A DNA stretch of 64,000 nucleotides from positions 558,001 through 622,000 of the forward strand of contig CAWEWH010000007.1 in assembly GCA_963812775.1 (NCBI GenBank). Reading direction: 5' to 3'. Below the pieces are notes generated by a model. The model was given only the letters and a program-made list of their open reading frames with translations. It was not told where the DNA came from and did no database searches. Numbering within the stretch: position 1 is the stretch's first letter; the number at the start of each line of letters is the position of its first letter. Source of the stretch: CAWEWH01 sp963812775. GTDB taxonomy: Bacteria > Pseudomonadota > Alphaproteobacteria > Rhizobiales > Beijerinckiaceae. This document shows positions 20,519-29,648 of the stretch, one piece after another. Both the position numbers and the translations under genes were made by a program.

Positions 20519-20857
20519 CTATCCGCGGGCGCGCTTTTTCGGCGCGGGCGCCTTGGCCTTGGCCGCAGTCGCGACCTTGCGCTTGGGCGCCGCTGCGACC
20601 TGCCGCTTGGGCGCGACCGCAACCTTCGCCTTCGCGGCGACCTTTGTGTTGGGAACGGGCCGTCGTTCTGCCTGAGCCGCCGCGGCAGCCGCGTCGGCCG
20701 CTTCCTTGGCCAGCCTCAACGCCCGCAGGCGCGCCGTATTCTCGGCGATACGCTGGTTATCCTGCTGGTAGAGTTCCCAGTTCTTGCGGTTTTCCTCGGC
20801 GTTCTTGCGGGCCTTTTCCTGCTTGGCAACGCGGTCGAAGGGCAGCTTCACGTCCAT
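20519..20857 (-). CDS. Small Lys/Ala-rich protein with coiled-coil N-half and histone-H1-like tail
   Basis: The 112-residue product has a charged, probably helical N-half (DRVAKQEKARKNAEENRKNW) and a tail of Ala/Lys/Pro/Val repeats (AKAKVAVAPKRQVAAAPKRK) resembling bacterial H1-like DNA-binding tails. A strong AAAGGAG site precedes the ATG at 20857, which decides the start over an ATG six codons upstream. I do not recognise the N-half as a known domain. Nucleic-acid association is inferred from composition only. It converges with the PilZ gene, leaving 15 bases between stops. Confidence 0.7.
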   Translation of the reverse strand: MDVKLPFDRVAKQEKARKNAEENRKNWELYQQDNQRIAENTARLRALRLAKEAADAAAAAAQAERRPVPNTKVAAKAKVAVAPKRQVAAAPKRKVATAAKAKAPAPKKRARG

Positions 20858-20956
20858 CGGCGACTCCTTTGGCACTATATATAGGGCGTTGGACGGTACT
20901 TTGCGACTGCTGACCCCGTATCGTCGTCATTTATCGTGCATTGTCAATAGTTTGAT

Positions 20957-20973
20957 CCGGAGGTTAGCTCCGG
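20957..20973 (-). terminator. Hairpin downstream of the MFS gene
   Basis: CCGGAG, a five-base loop (GTTAG), then CTCCGG forms a perfect six-base-pair stem 17 bases past the MFS stop codon on the minus strand. There is no long T-run after it, so it is a weak candidate terminator. Confidence 0.4.
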
Positions 20974-20990
20974 TTGGCCGACGGTGGCCC

Positions 20991-22127
20991 TTAGCCCCGG
21001 CGCTTGTGGCCCAAGGCAAGGGCGAGAAGGGCGCCCCCCGTTGCGATTGCCAGCACTGCGTATGTCGGCGCGACCCCGACCGCCGCCAGGGTCAGCGTGC
21101 CGACAAGCGGCCCCAGCGCCAGCCCGGTATCGCTCCACGTCGCGTAGGCTGACATCGCCGCGATCCGGTTGCCCGGCGCACGGCGGACGGCGACGACAGG
21201 GCAGACAATGGCGAGCAACGCCCGCGATGGCAGCAGGATCGCGGCGCCGAGATAGATGTGGCCCAACGCGATCAGCGCAAGTGCGGCCGCCACCGCGCCG
21301 GCCGAGAAGGCCATCAGCTGCTCTGAATCAAATCGGTCAACAAAGACGCCGCTCGTCAAGGCCAAGGCGACGGCGATCAGCCGGTGGGCGGCGAGGAGAA
21401 GACCCGCCGCGATCAGCGCCGTCGACGCATCGGCGAGGCCCGCGAGCGTGCTCGACAAAGTGGCGGTGAAGACGCCGTCGGCGCCAAATCCGATCACGAA
21501 GAAGAAGAGATTGAGCGGGCTTGGCGACCAGCGATGGCTCGCTGCTGCGGCAGCAGTTGCGTCAGGCCCGCGCAGTGCCGGCAGCGTCAGAGCGAGCGGG
21601 ATAGCGGCAAGTCCGATGACGCCGTAGATCACGAACACCTGCTGCGGCCCCACCATCGTCACCAGATAGCCGCCAGCCGCGAGCGCCAGGACTGGGCCGA
21701 GGGAGCTGACGGCCCGGTTGAGGCCCAGCCGCCAGCCTGCGCCGTGGCCGTCACCGTACGCGTAGCCCATGTTGGTCAGGTAAAGGATGCCGTAGGAGGC
21801 GCCCCACGCGAGACGCGCCACGAGCAGGATCAGGAAGCCGGTCGCGACGCCGTACGCGATGGTCGATGCTGCCGCGGCCGCGCAGGCGCCGGCCGCAAGC
21901 GCATTGGCGCCAAAGCGGCGCGACAGCGGGGCTACCCAACCGTAGCCGACGATGCGGATGACGCGATTGACCGCCAGCAGGATACCGACGGCGGCGATGT
22001 CGATGCCAAACGCCTCGGGGTACAGCGGCAGAACCACGTAGATCAGAGCATCGCCAAGCCACACCAGAGCGAGCGCTGCCGCGGCGACGACCGTGAACCG
22101 GACAGCGCTCTGCTCGCCGGGTCTCAT
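20991..22127 (-). CDS. Major facilitator superfamily transporter
   Basis: A 378-residue protein with about 12 hydrophobic segments, including ALIYVVLPLYPEAFG in helix 1 and the loop VAPLSRRFG at the MFS loop 2-3 position. Substrate cannot be read. Its start is 13 bases after the stop of the aldolase/dehydrogenase fusion, so the two form an operon; the natural inference is import of the sugar or sugar derivative that the fusion enzyme processes. A hairpin at 20957 may end the transcript. Confidence 0.88.
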   Translation of the reverse strand: MRPGEQSAVRFTVVAAAALALVWLGDALIYVVLPLYPEAFGIDIAAVGILLAVNRVIRIVGYGWVAPLSRRFGANALAAGACAAAAASTIAYGVATGFLILLVARLAWGASYGILYLTNMGYAYGDGHGAGWRLGLNRAVSSLGPVLALAAGGYLVTMVGPQQVFVIYGVIGLAAIPLALTLPALRGPDATAAAAASHRWSPSPLNLFFFVIGFGADGVFTATLSSTLAGLADASTALIAAGLLLAAHRLIAVALALTSGVFVDRFDSEQLMAFSAGAVAAALALIALGHIYLGAAILLPSRALLAIVCPVVAVRRAPGNRIAAMSAYATWSDTGLALGPLVGTLTLAAVGVAPTYAVLAIATGGALLALALGHKRRG

Positions 22128-22140
22128 GTATCGGCCGTCG

Positions 22141-24192
22141 TCAGCGCAGCACCGCAGCGATATTGCCGCCGTCGACCGTGGTCACGTCACCGGTCGTTTT
22201 CAGCGCCAGGGCCTGGCGCACGAAGGCCTGCGCCACGTCCTCGGCCTTCACCTCAAGCCCGAGCAGGTTGCCCGACATGTACTCCTTCTCGGAGACGCCG
22301 CGGGCGGCGGCGCGGGCGCGGATCATGGCGTCATCGAGAAGGCCGCTGCGGATGCGGTCCGGGTTGACGGCGTTGACGCGGATGCGCTCGCCGCCGTGCT
22401 CGAGGGCATACTGGCGGACGAGGAACAGCAGGGCGGCCTTGGCGGCTCCATAGGCGCCGAAATCCTTGCCCGGGTTCACGGCCTGTTTCGACACGTTGAA
22501 CAGAAGAGCGCCACCGGTGCCCTGCAGGCGCATGACGCGCACGGCATTCTGGGCCACCGATTGATGCGCAAAGAAGTTGATCTCGAAACTGCGACGCAGA
22601 AGCTCGTCCGGCATCGTCGCCATCGCGTGCGTCGAGGCCGCGCCGGCATTCGACACGACGATGTCGACGCCGCCGAAGCGCGCGCACGCCGCGTCGAAGA
22701 GCGCCCGCACCGCCGCCGCATCAGTCACGTCGCAAGCATGCGCCAGCGCGGAGCCACCGATCGCCCGCGCGGTCTGCTCGGCCGCCGCGGCACGCAGGTC
22801 CGCGACGATGAGGTCGGCGCCTTCCGCCGCGAAGGCGGCCGCCGTGGCCCGGCCGATGGCGCCGCCGGCGCCGGTGATCAGCGCCACCTGGCCGGCGAGG
22901 CGTTTTGGCTGCGCTTTGCCAAGCTTGGCTTGCTCAAGCGACCAGTATTCGACCTCGAACATGTCGGCTTCGGCAATCGGCCGGAAGGCGCCGAGAGCTT
23001 CCGCATCGAGAATGGTCTCCGCCGCCACTTCGGCCACGTCGGCCACCACGGCGGCGTCACTGCCGCCTCGTCCGACGCCGAAGAAGCCGATGCCCGGTAC
23101 GAGGACGACGGCGGGCGTGGAGTCGAGCTTCTTGCGCGCTACCGCCTGGCGGGCGTTGTGGCGCGCGAAATATTCGTCGTAATCGCGCCGGAAGGCCGCC
23201 ACCGCCGCCGCCACCGCCGCGCGGAATTGGTCGAGCTGCCCGGCTGGCGGCCGCGGCACGATGAGCGGCTTGCCCTTGGTGCGGATGACGTGATCGGGCG
23301 TCACCACCCCTTGCGCGGCATAGCGGGCCGCCTCGGCGCCGCCCGCAAAGCCCATGGCGGTGTCGCCGCCGCGATGATCGAGGACGACGCGCTGCCAGTC
23401 GCCATCGCCGCGCGGCGCGGCGAGCGCGCCGCGCAATGTTGCCGCCACATCGGCGAGCGGCGCCACATCAGCCGCCGGCACGGCTGCGACGCGGCGCCGG
23501 CTCTTGCCGGCGATGTAGCGCTCCGCCGCCGTCACGAGGTCGATCATCCGCTCGTAGGCCTCGCGCGCCGTTGCCCCGAACGAGAAGATGCCGTGATTGA
23601 GCAGCACGAGCCCTTCGACATCGGAATTCCGGTCGAACACAGCGGCCGCCAGCTTGGCGAGGGCGAAGCCCGGCATGACATACGGCACATAGCCGACGCG
23701 TGCGCCGTAGACGTCGCGGCAGAGCGCGGCATTGTCGGGTTGATCGGTCAGCGCCAGCACGACGGTGGAATGCGTGTGGTCGATGAATTTGTGCGGCAGG
23801 AAGGCGTGCAGCAGCGTCTCGACCGACGGGTTGGGTGCGGCGCTGTCGAGAAGATTGAGCCGTTGCACATTGACCATCTCCTCGTCGCTGAGCGCCGCAA
23901 AGCTGCGCAGCCGTCTGAGAGGCTGAAGTCGCACCGCCGGCAGCCCCTTGGGCTCGATCGTGCCCATGTCCCAGCCACTGCCCTTGACGCACAGCACCTC
24001 GACCTCGTCGCCGAACGGGTCGCGGGCTGTCGTCTTCACCGACGTGTTGCCGCCCCCATGCAGGACGAGGCGCGGGTCCTGGCCGAGGAGGCGGGTCGTA
24101 TAGACCCTGAGCCCCAGATCCTCGCCGACGCCGTCGGCGGCAAGCCGGGCCACCAAGGCCTTGGCATCGGTCTCCGACCAACGGCTCTGCAT
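22141..24192 (-). CDS. Bifunctional class II aldolase / short-chain dehydrogenase
   Basis: The 683-residue fusion has a class II aldolase domain (about 1-430) with metal-ligand candidates His139 and His141 in DHTHS and His200 in LLNHG, and a C-terminal SDR domain (about 433-683) with TGAGGAIG, SNAG and YGAAK. This matches the rhamnulose-1-phosphate aldolase/dehydrogenase family, in which cleavage yields DHAP and an aldehyde that the SDR half oxidises; the exact sugar is unproven here. GGAGG seven bases before the ATG at 24192 sets the start; an upstream extension of the frame runs into palindromic repeats. It is followed by an MFS transporter. Confidence 0.93.
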   Translation of the reverse strand: MQSRWSETDAKALVARLAADGVGEDLGLRVYTTRLLGQDPRLVLHGGGNTSVKTTARDPFGDEVEVLCVKGSGWDMGTIEPKGLPAVRLQPLRRLRSFAALSDEEMVNVQRLNLLDSAAPNPSVETLLHAFLPHKFIDHTHSTVVLALTDQPDNAALCRDVYGARVGYVPYVMPGFALAKLAAAVFDRNSDVEGLVLLNHGIFSFGATAREAYERMIDLVTAAERYIAGKSRRRVAAVPAADVAPLADVAATLRGALAAPRGDGDWQRVVLDHRGGDTAMGFAGGAEAARYAAQGVVTPDHVIRTKGKPLIVPRPPAGQLDQFRAAVAAAVAAFRRDYDEYFARHNARQAVARKKLDSTPAVVLVPGIGFFGVGRGGSDAAVVADVAEVAAETILDAEALGAFRPIAEADMFEVEYWSLEQAKLGKAQPKRLAGQVALITGAGGAIGRATAAAFAAEGADLIVADLRAAAAEQTARAIGGSALAHACDVTDAAAVRALFDAACARFGGVDIVVSNAGAASTHAMATMPDELLRRSFEINFFAHQSVAQNAVRVMRLQGTGGALLFNVSKQAVNPGKDFGAYGAAKAALLFLVRQYALEHGGERIRVNAVNPDRIRSGLLDDAMIRARAAARGVSEKEYMSGNLLGLEVKAEDVAQAFVRQALALKTTGDVTTVDGGNIAAVLR

Positions 24193-24295
24193 TTTTCGCC
24201 TCCCTACGTCGTTGAGGCATAAGGTTTTGCCCCGCCGAAGGCCAGCTTTCACGCCACCCTGCGGTGGCCGTGGTTCGCATGGCGCGAAATGGTTG

Positions 24296-24372
24296 CTAGT
24301 GTCGCGATTCCGAAATTCGCCACATATCGATGGAGTCCTCGGAGCGAATTTCGGAATCATAAGCGACACTAG
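24296..24372. repeat. CTAG-ended palindromic element 1
   Basis: The ends are CTAGTGTCGC and GCGACACTAG, exact reverse complements, followed inward by GATTCCGAAATTCGC and its complement. A four-base asymmetric bulge (ATAA) sits on the right arm. The central loop is about 20 bases. It is adjacent to a second element of the same architecture at 24385. Confidence 0.8.
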
Positions 24373-24384
24373 AAGAGATTGATT

Positions 24385-24467
24385 CTAGTGTGCTTTTCGA
24401 ATTTGAAGTTCGCGAGCTAGCTGATCCAGTCAACGTAGCGAACTTCAAATTCGGCACACTGGTCTAG
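24385..24467. repeat. CTAG-ended palindromic element 2
   Basis: It starts CTAGTGTGC, ends GCACACTGGTCTAG, and has inner arms CGAATTTGAAGTTCGC and its exact complement. A TTTT bulge is on the left arm. The layout equals that of element 1 in the opposite orientation, but the arm sequences differ while remaining paired, so the fold is conserved more than the sequence. The two elements account for most of the 317-base gap between 24192 and 24510. Confidence 0.8.
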
Positions 24468-24509
24468 CCGGCTTCGCGCCCCCGGCGGGCGGGATGGCAA
24501 GGGGAGGGG

Positions 24510-24884
24510 TTGTTGATCGGGCCATGCGCTAGGCTGGTTCTTGCGGCCGTCACGGCGGGTGCGGTGATGCTTCCCATCGGCCTCGGAGCGCAGGGCCCCG
24601 GCTCGAGCGCACCGCTCTGCATCTATGCCAGCCGATCCTACAGCGAGGGCGCCTATGTCTGTGCCCAGCGCGCCTTGATGCTGAACTGCGCGCTGGACGG
24701 CGGGCGCGCCGTCTGGAAGCCCGTGGCGGCGCCCGATCTGAGCCGGCTGTGCGTGGCGAGCGCGCAACGCGCCTTTGCGCCGCGCAGGGCGGCGCGCCGC
24801 GTCGTCGCCGCGCCCATCCAGCGCTCGGCTCCCGCCGGGTCCGCGAAGTGCTTCGTGTTCAACGGCAAGCAATATTGCGAATGA
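24510..24884 (+). CDS. Small secreted Cys-containing protein ending in a CF-x-F-x-GKQ-x-CE tail
   Basis: The 124-residue product has a signal peptide (LVLAAVTAGAVMLPIGLGAQ), then a DUF1496-like segment (LCIYASRSYSEGAYVC), a Pro/Ala/Arg-rich linker and the C-terminal sequence KCFVFNGKQYCE. The same terminal motif closes the large caspase-like protein at 40229-42151 (RCFTFQGKQFCE), and this gene lies just upstream of another caspase-like gene at 25038. The start is TTG (24510 or the next codon) after GGGGAGGGG. The Cys pairs suggest periplasmic disulfides. Function unknown. Confidence 0.75.
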   Translation: MLIGPCARLVLAAVTAGAVMLPIGLGAQGPGSSAPLCIYASRSYSEGAYVCAQRALMLNCALDGGRAVWKPVAAPDLSRLCVASAQRAFAPRRAARRVVAAPIQRSAPAGSAKCFVFNGKQYCE

Positions 24885-25037
24885 CGACGGCGGCCGCCTT
24901 CCCGGCGTGTGAATAGCATTCAAGTGTGCGCACAATCACTGGTTGACCCACAGATTCCAGCCTATTGAATTGCTCAACATTCCGCGCGTTGGGCGCGCCG
25001 CGCAAATTTGCATCACGTTGATTTTCCGAGGCGAGAG

Positions 25038-26508
25038 ATGGACAAGATTTGGGAGCAGACTCTCAAACATCTTCCAGCGGAAACGGTGCCGGCCATCCTG
25101 GCGATTGGCTTGGCCTTCTTTGGCGTCTACTACGCCAAGGGCCTCAGAAGTTATACGGATGCGTTGAGCGATCGGCTGTTTCTGACGGCCGCCGTCGTGA
25201 TAGCGGCGGTGACATTGGTTCTTTGGATTCAAAGACCACGGGACGCTCCGGTTGCGAGCGACGAGCGCATTGCTCTCATTGTTCCTCGCTTTGAGCGTGA
25301 TGATCAGCGGCAGCTGGAAGCGTTGTTCGCGCAACAAGTCCAGGCCGCCTTGCACTCCTTCAGCAAGGACGCCGCTGTCGTGCGGCTAGATGCCTATCTG
25401 GAGGATCGCAAGTCGGCGGAACTCACGGCCACGTCGAGAGGGGCGCTCGCCGTTCTTTACCAGCCCCGGGTGGTGCGATCCGAAGGCAAGGATGGTCGGG
25501 TCTTCATTTGCTTCAGCCTGCTCACCGTCGAACCACAGAGCTCGAAAGTTTACCCACCCAAGCCGCCCGAGTTGGACAAAGCCACCCTCGACGATCTTTC
25601 AGGCGCCCTGACCGCTGCCCTCACGCGCAGCGGCCAAAAGCTGAACGACCCGGTGGTCGCCCGAACTCGAAATCTTGGGACGGCAGGTCGCCGAGCTGGC
25701 AGCAGCGGCCTTCAAGACAAATGCGCTGATCAGAGCCCCAGCCACGCCTCGCTCCTATCGTACCAGCCGCGCGGTGGCCGTGGGGCTTGATTGGCCGCAG
25801 GAAGAGACCTTTCCCCGCCTGGCCTATGCGGCGTCCGATGCTGCGTCATTTGCCGCGAAAATTCAGACCCTGGGATTCAGGACTGAGCTCCTGACGGGAG
25901 AGAGCGCGACGCTCTCTGGTGTGCACAAGGCGCTCGACGCAGCAGCAGCGGCAACCGCTGAGGATGATCTGCTGGTGATCTACTACGCGGGGATGACCTT
26001 CCGCTCGACCGACGTTAACAAATCAGCTTCGAAACCGGTCCTCGTGCTGCCGACCTTCGACTTCCGGATCGCAGAACTTGCCAACGGGCTCACCCTCCCG
26101 GCACTCGTTGCAGGAATGGCATCTTCGGCACGCGGTGACGTGCTGATCGTCTTGGATGGTTGCCACGGGACCGTCGGTTTGGGCGACCCTGGCGGCGAGC
26201 CGGCTATCGGGACTTCCCGAACCGCGGCGCTCCAGGTCATGGCGGCTTCGCAAGACGACGAATTCGGATTGGAAATCTCCAGCCTGGGCGGTGGCGCGTT
26301 TACCCAGTTGCTTCTGAGGAAGATCGACCATCTCGCGAATTCGTCCGGCGGCGCCTCGACGAATGCCATTCTGGCTGCATTGACGCCTGAACTGTCGCTG
26401 GCAAGCAGCGGCAAGCAGCGCCCCAAGCTGGTGACGATTGCCGGATCCGGCGATATCGTCCTGCATGCCGGTGGCGTGTTGAAGAACTCGGCGACAACGC
26501 CCAAGTAA
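25038..26508 (+). pseudogene. Membrane-anchored caspase-like protein, frameshifted and lacking the catalytic His
   Basis: Residues 1-65 hold two hydrophobic helices (PAILAIGLAFFGVYYAKG and LFLTAAVVIAAVTLVLWI), followed by an unrecognised domain to about residue 208. The frame then shifts at 25660-25662 (GTCGCCCGAAC, one extra C); the correct register continues as ELEILGRQVAELAAAAF into a caspase/C14-like domain. The span of 1471 bases is one more than a multiple of three. In the C14 domain the usual GHG reads YYAGMTF, so the catalytic His is absent, while DGCHG retains a Cys at the expected place. It is therefore a pseudo-protease even if the frame is intact in nature. The ATG at 25038 follows GAGGCGAGAG. 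Confidence 0.8.
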
Positions 26509-26647
26509 CGCTGGTGCGTGAGTCCCAGGAAGGCATGGTTCGGCGTCTGTCCAGCCGCGGCCGTGCGCATCGGACACAGGGCGTCCACAATTGCGGCGAT
26601 CCTGTCGCGCAACTACGCTGCCGCGAATATTCCAGCCGGATATCCCC

Positions 26648-27865
26648 ATGACAAAGCCCATTTCTGACGATGTGGCGACGATCACCCGCATCGATGCGGT
26701 CCCGACGATTCTGGAAGTCGTTTGCCGCACCACCGGCATGGGCTTCGCGGCCGTCGCGAGAGTGACGGAGGATCGCTGGGTCGCCTGCGCCGTGCTCGAC
26801 GAGATCGCGTTCGGATTGAAGCCCGGCGGCGAGCTCAAGGTCGAGACGACGATCTGCAACGAGATAAGAGCCTGCCGCCAGCCGGTCGTCATCGACCACG
26901 TCGCCGAGGACGAGGCCTATCGTGATCACCCAACTCCGGCCATGTACGGCTTTCAGAGCTATATTTCGATGCCCATCGTCGATCCGGACGGCGGTTTTTT
27001 CGGCACGCTCTGCGCCATCGATCCGCGGCCGGCCCGTCTCAAACGGCCCGAGGTCGTCCAGATGTTCCGGCTCTTCGCCGACCTCATCGCTTTCCACCTC
27101 AAGGCGCAGGAACGCATTGCGGTGAGCGAGGCGGCCTTGCTGGGTGAGCGGCAGGGCGGAGAGCTGCGCGACCAGTTCATCGCAGTGCTTGGGCACGACC
27201 TGCGCAATCCGCTTGCCGCCATCGACGCCGGCGCGCGTTTGCTGCGCAAGGAACCGTTGGGGCAGCGTGGAACCTCCATCCTCACGCTGGTGCAGAACAG
27301 CGTGACGAGGATGGCGGAGCTCATCGACAACGTGCTGGACTTCGCGCGCAGCCGTCTGGGCACCGGGGTTCTGGTCGAGCGCACCGCCAACGCACGGCTC
27401 GAGCCGATCCTTGAGCAGGTGATCGAGGAGTTTCGCGCCGCATGGCCTGACCGGATCATCGTGCGCCAGTTCTCACTGGGCGGTGAGATCGATTGCGACC
27501 GCGCCAGGGTGGCGCAACTCCTCTCCAATCTTCTGGGCAACGCCATGACCCATGGCGCGCCCGACAAGCCGGTCATCGTTCAGGCGGCGACGGCGGCCGG
27601 CTCCTTCGAGCTGGCGGTCGTCAATCAAGGCGATCCCATCCCGGCGAGCACGCGCGAGCGCCTGTTCGAGCCGTTCTTCCGCGGCAGCACGGGCGGGCGC
27701 CAGCAAGGCCTGGGGCTGGGCCTCTACATTGCGTCGGCCATTGCGCGCGCGCATGGCGGCAGGCTGGACGTGGCGTCCTCGCCCGCCGAGACGCGCTTCA
27801 CCTTCCGCATGCCGCTGAAGCCTGGTGAGACAGCGACGGCCGCATCCTCTCTCGCGGCCGGCTGA
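26648..27865 (+). CDS. GAF-domain sensor histidine kinase
   Basis: The 405-residue protein has no membrane segment. An N-terminal GAF domain (about 15-155) contains QSYISMPIVDPDGGFFGTLC. A HisKA domain follows with the phospho-acceptor His in FIAVLGHDLRNPLA, then the ATP-binding domain with an N-box (LLGNAMTHG) and a G-box (GLGLGLYIA). It would autophosphorylate in response to a cytoplasmic signal and hand phosphate to a response regulator. No response regulator is adjacent, so it is an orphan kinase. The ATG at 26648 is chosen because the preceding 19 codons of open frame are not protein-like. Confidence 0.92.
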   Translation: MTKPISDDVATITRIDAVPTILEVVCRTTGMGFAAVARVTEDRWVACAVLDEIAFGLKPGGELKVETTICNEIRACRQPVVIDHVAEDEAYRDHPTPAMYGFQSYISMPIVDPDGGFFGTLCAIDPRPARLKRPEVVQMFRLFADLIAFHLKAQERIAVSEAALLGERQGGELRDQFIAVLGHDLRNPLAAIDAGARLLRKEPLGQRGTSILTLVQNSVTRMAELIDNVLDFARSRLGTGVLVERTANARLEPILEQVIEEFRAAWPDRIIVRQFSLGGEIDCDRARVAQLLSNLLGNAMTHGAPDKPVIVQAATAAGSFELAVVNQGDPIPASTRERLFEPFFRGSTGGRQQGLGLGLYIASAIARAHGGRLDVASSPAETRFTFRMPLKPGETATAASSLAAG

Positions 27866-27891
27866 GGTCGCGGCGGGTTCACGCCGCAGCC

Positions 27892-28476
27892 TTAGAAGAA
27901 TGGCCGCAACTCGCGGTGCAGGAATTGCCGTGTGCGCGCCTGACCGGCGCTGTCGTCGCCTGTCCAGACGATGAGGGCCGCGACGAACAGCACGCTCAAT
28001 TGCACCTCCTCGCGCCGGGCCTGGCGCGTCCCATATTCGGCCGGCAGGCGCGCCGCCTCGCGCAGCCAATGGATCGTCCGCGACAGGCTGAAGATCATCG
28101 GCGCCCAATGATGCGGATGCGACAGATGCAGCTTGCCCTTGAGCATCTGCGCGCTCACCTTGCGGTGTGGGGCGAGCGTGTCGAACCATTCAAGCAGGCA
28201 AATCTCGATCCGCCGCCACTCCGGTTGATCCATGAAGCCAGCCGACTTTCCTCCCGCCAGCGCCTTGAGGGCGCGCATGAACCAGGCGTCGGCGACGGCA
28301 TCGAGATCGCGGTAGTGCTCCAGCATCGCGGCAGGTGATAGCGAGAGCCTGTCGGCCACGTCGTGCAGGCGCACCGCCGACCAGTGGCCCTTCTCCTCGG
28401 CGAGCGCGAGCGCCGTATCGAGGATGCGGTCTCTCAGTTCGTCTGCGCCAGCATGCGAGGTGTTGGTCATCGGCAT
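27892..28476 (-). CDS. TetR-family transcriptional regulator
   Basis: A 194-residue protein with an N-terminal helix-turn-helix of TetR type (LRDRILDTALALAEEKGHW, then LHDVADRLSLSPAAMLEHY) and a C-terminal ligand-binding helical domain ending in FLHRELRPFF. The C-terminal half resembles the COQ9-like/TetR subgroup. The regulon is unknown; it is divergent from acetoacetate decarboxylase (28638), with 161 bases between starts, so that gene is a natural candidate target. Two in-frame ATGs (28476 and 28470) are possible and neither has a clear ribosome-binding site. Confidence 0.85.
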   Translation of the reverse strand: MPMTNTSHAGADELRDRILDTALALAEEKGHWSAVRLHDVADRLSLSPAAMLEHYRDLDAVADAWFMRALKALAGGKSAGFMDQPEWRRIEICLLEWFDTLAPHRKVSAQMLKGKLHLSHPHHWAPMIFSLSRTIHWLREAARLPAEYGTRQARREEVQLSVLFVAALIVWTGDDSAGQARTRQFLHRELRPFF

Positions 28477-28637
28477 CGCCCGAGCCGTGTAGCTATCGCT
28501 TCGCGGCCATTATACCTTGTCATGCCTCGTCCGGCACACGGCAGGGGTGGCGGGGACCGGTGCTGACCACTGCCACGCCTGGCTCGGCAATTGCGTGGAG
28601 CGGAGGCCGCCGCCCCTCTCACAGCGAGCACACAATC

Positions 28638-29387
28638 ATGAACATCGCCGATGTCCGCGCCAAAGCTTTCGCGATGCCGCTGAACGATCCCGCCTATCCG
28701 CGCCCGCCATACCGCTTCTACAACAGGGAATTCGTCGTCATCACCTATCGCACCGACCCGCAGGTCCTGCGCGCCGTGGTGCCGGAGCCATTGGAGGTCG
28801 TCGGCGATACCGTCGCCTATGAGTTCATCCGCATGCCCGATTCCACCGGCTTCGGCGACTACACCGAAACCGGTCAGGTGATCCCCGTGCGCTTCACAAC
28901 TCCTTCGGGGGAGGTGCAGGAAGGCGGCTATGTGCACGCCATGTATCTCGACGACAATTCGCCCATCGCCGGCGGGCGCGAGATCTGGGGCTTTCCGAAG
29001 AAGCTCGCGACACCGAAGCTGTCGCACGAGCAGGAGACCCTGGTCGGGACACTGCACTACGGTTCGGTCCTCTGTGCTGTCGGCACCATGGGCTACAAGC
29101 ACCGCCAGGTCGATCTGGGGCCGCTGGCCAAAGCAATGGCCAAGCCCGCCTTCATGATCAAGATCATTCCGCATGTGGATTGCTCGCCGCGCATCTGCGA
29201 GTTGGTGCGCTACTATATGGAGGACGTGCATCTGAAAGGCGCCTGGTCCGGGCCGGCGGCGCTGCAACTGTTCGAGCACGCGATGTGCGACGTGGCGCGG
29301 CTCCCCGTCCATGAAGTGATCTCGGGCAGCCACTATATTGCCGACCTCACCCTTGGCCTTGGCGAGGTGGTGTACGACTATCTCTGA
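28638..29387 (+). CDS. adc: Acetoacetate decarboxylase
   Basis: The 249-residue protein carries the family hallmark GGREIWGFPKK (112-122), where Lys121 would form the Schiff base with acetoacetate and neighbouring Lys122 lowers its pKa. The full length and the PRPPYRFYNRE opening fit the enzyme that releases acetone and CO2 from acetoacetate. Some homologues act on other beta-keto or unrelated acids, so substrate is inferred. It is divergent from the TetR regulator at 28476, which may control it, and is followed by tRNA-Glu on the opposite strand. Confidence 0.9.
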   Translation: MNIADVRAKAFAMPLNDPAYPRPPYRFYNREFVVITYRTDPQVLRAVVPEPLEVVGDTVAYEFIRMPDSTGFGDYTETGQVIPVRFTTPSGEVQEGGYVHAMYLDDNSPIAGGREIWGFPKKLATPKLSHEQETLVGTLHYGSVLCAVGTMGYKHRQVDLGPLAKAMAKPAFMIKIIPHVDCSPRICELVRYYMEDVHLKGAWSGPAALQLFEHAMCDVARLPVHEVISGSHYIADLTLGLGEVVYDYL

Positions 29388-29435
29388 CGGGGTCACCCCC
29401 AGGCGACGCCGAAGGGCGGGACGCCTTGGGGAGAT

Positions 29436-29511
29436 TGGCGCGCCCAAGGGGACTCGAACCCCTGTTTTCGCCGTGAAAGGGCAACGTCCTAGACCGCTAG
29501 ACGATGGGCGC
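29436..29511 (-). tRNA. tRNA-Glu (TTC)
   Basis: On the minus strand the sequence starts GCGCCCATCGTCTAGCGG, has an anticodon arm TTGCC-CTTTCAC-GGCGA with TTC at positions 34-36, a GGTTCGAGTCC T-arm, and a matching TGGGCGC acceptor strand. The discriminator G is followed by an encoded CCA. Confidence 0.95.
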
Positions 29512-29648
29512 GGGACGGCACATGCCGCGATGCGGCAACCCACTGCCGCAAGGCGGCGACATATAGAAGTGCGAGCCCGGCTCGGCAAGCGCCGGGCGGA
29601 ATGGCTCGGCATCTTGTCGGGGCGGCGTTCTTTGCCCATTGTTGGGCG

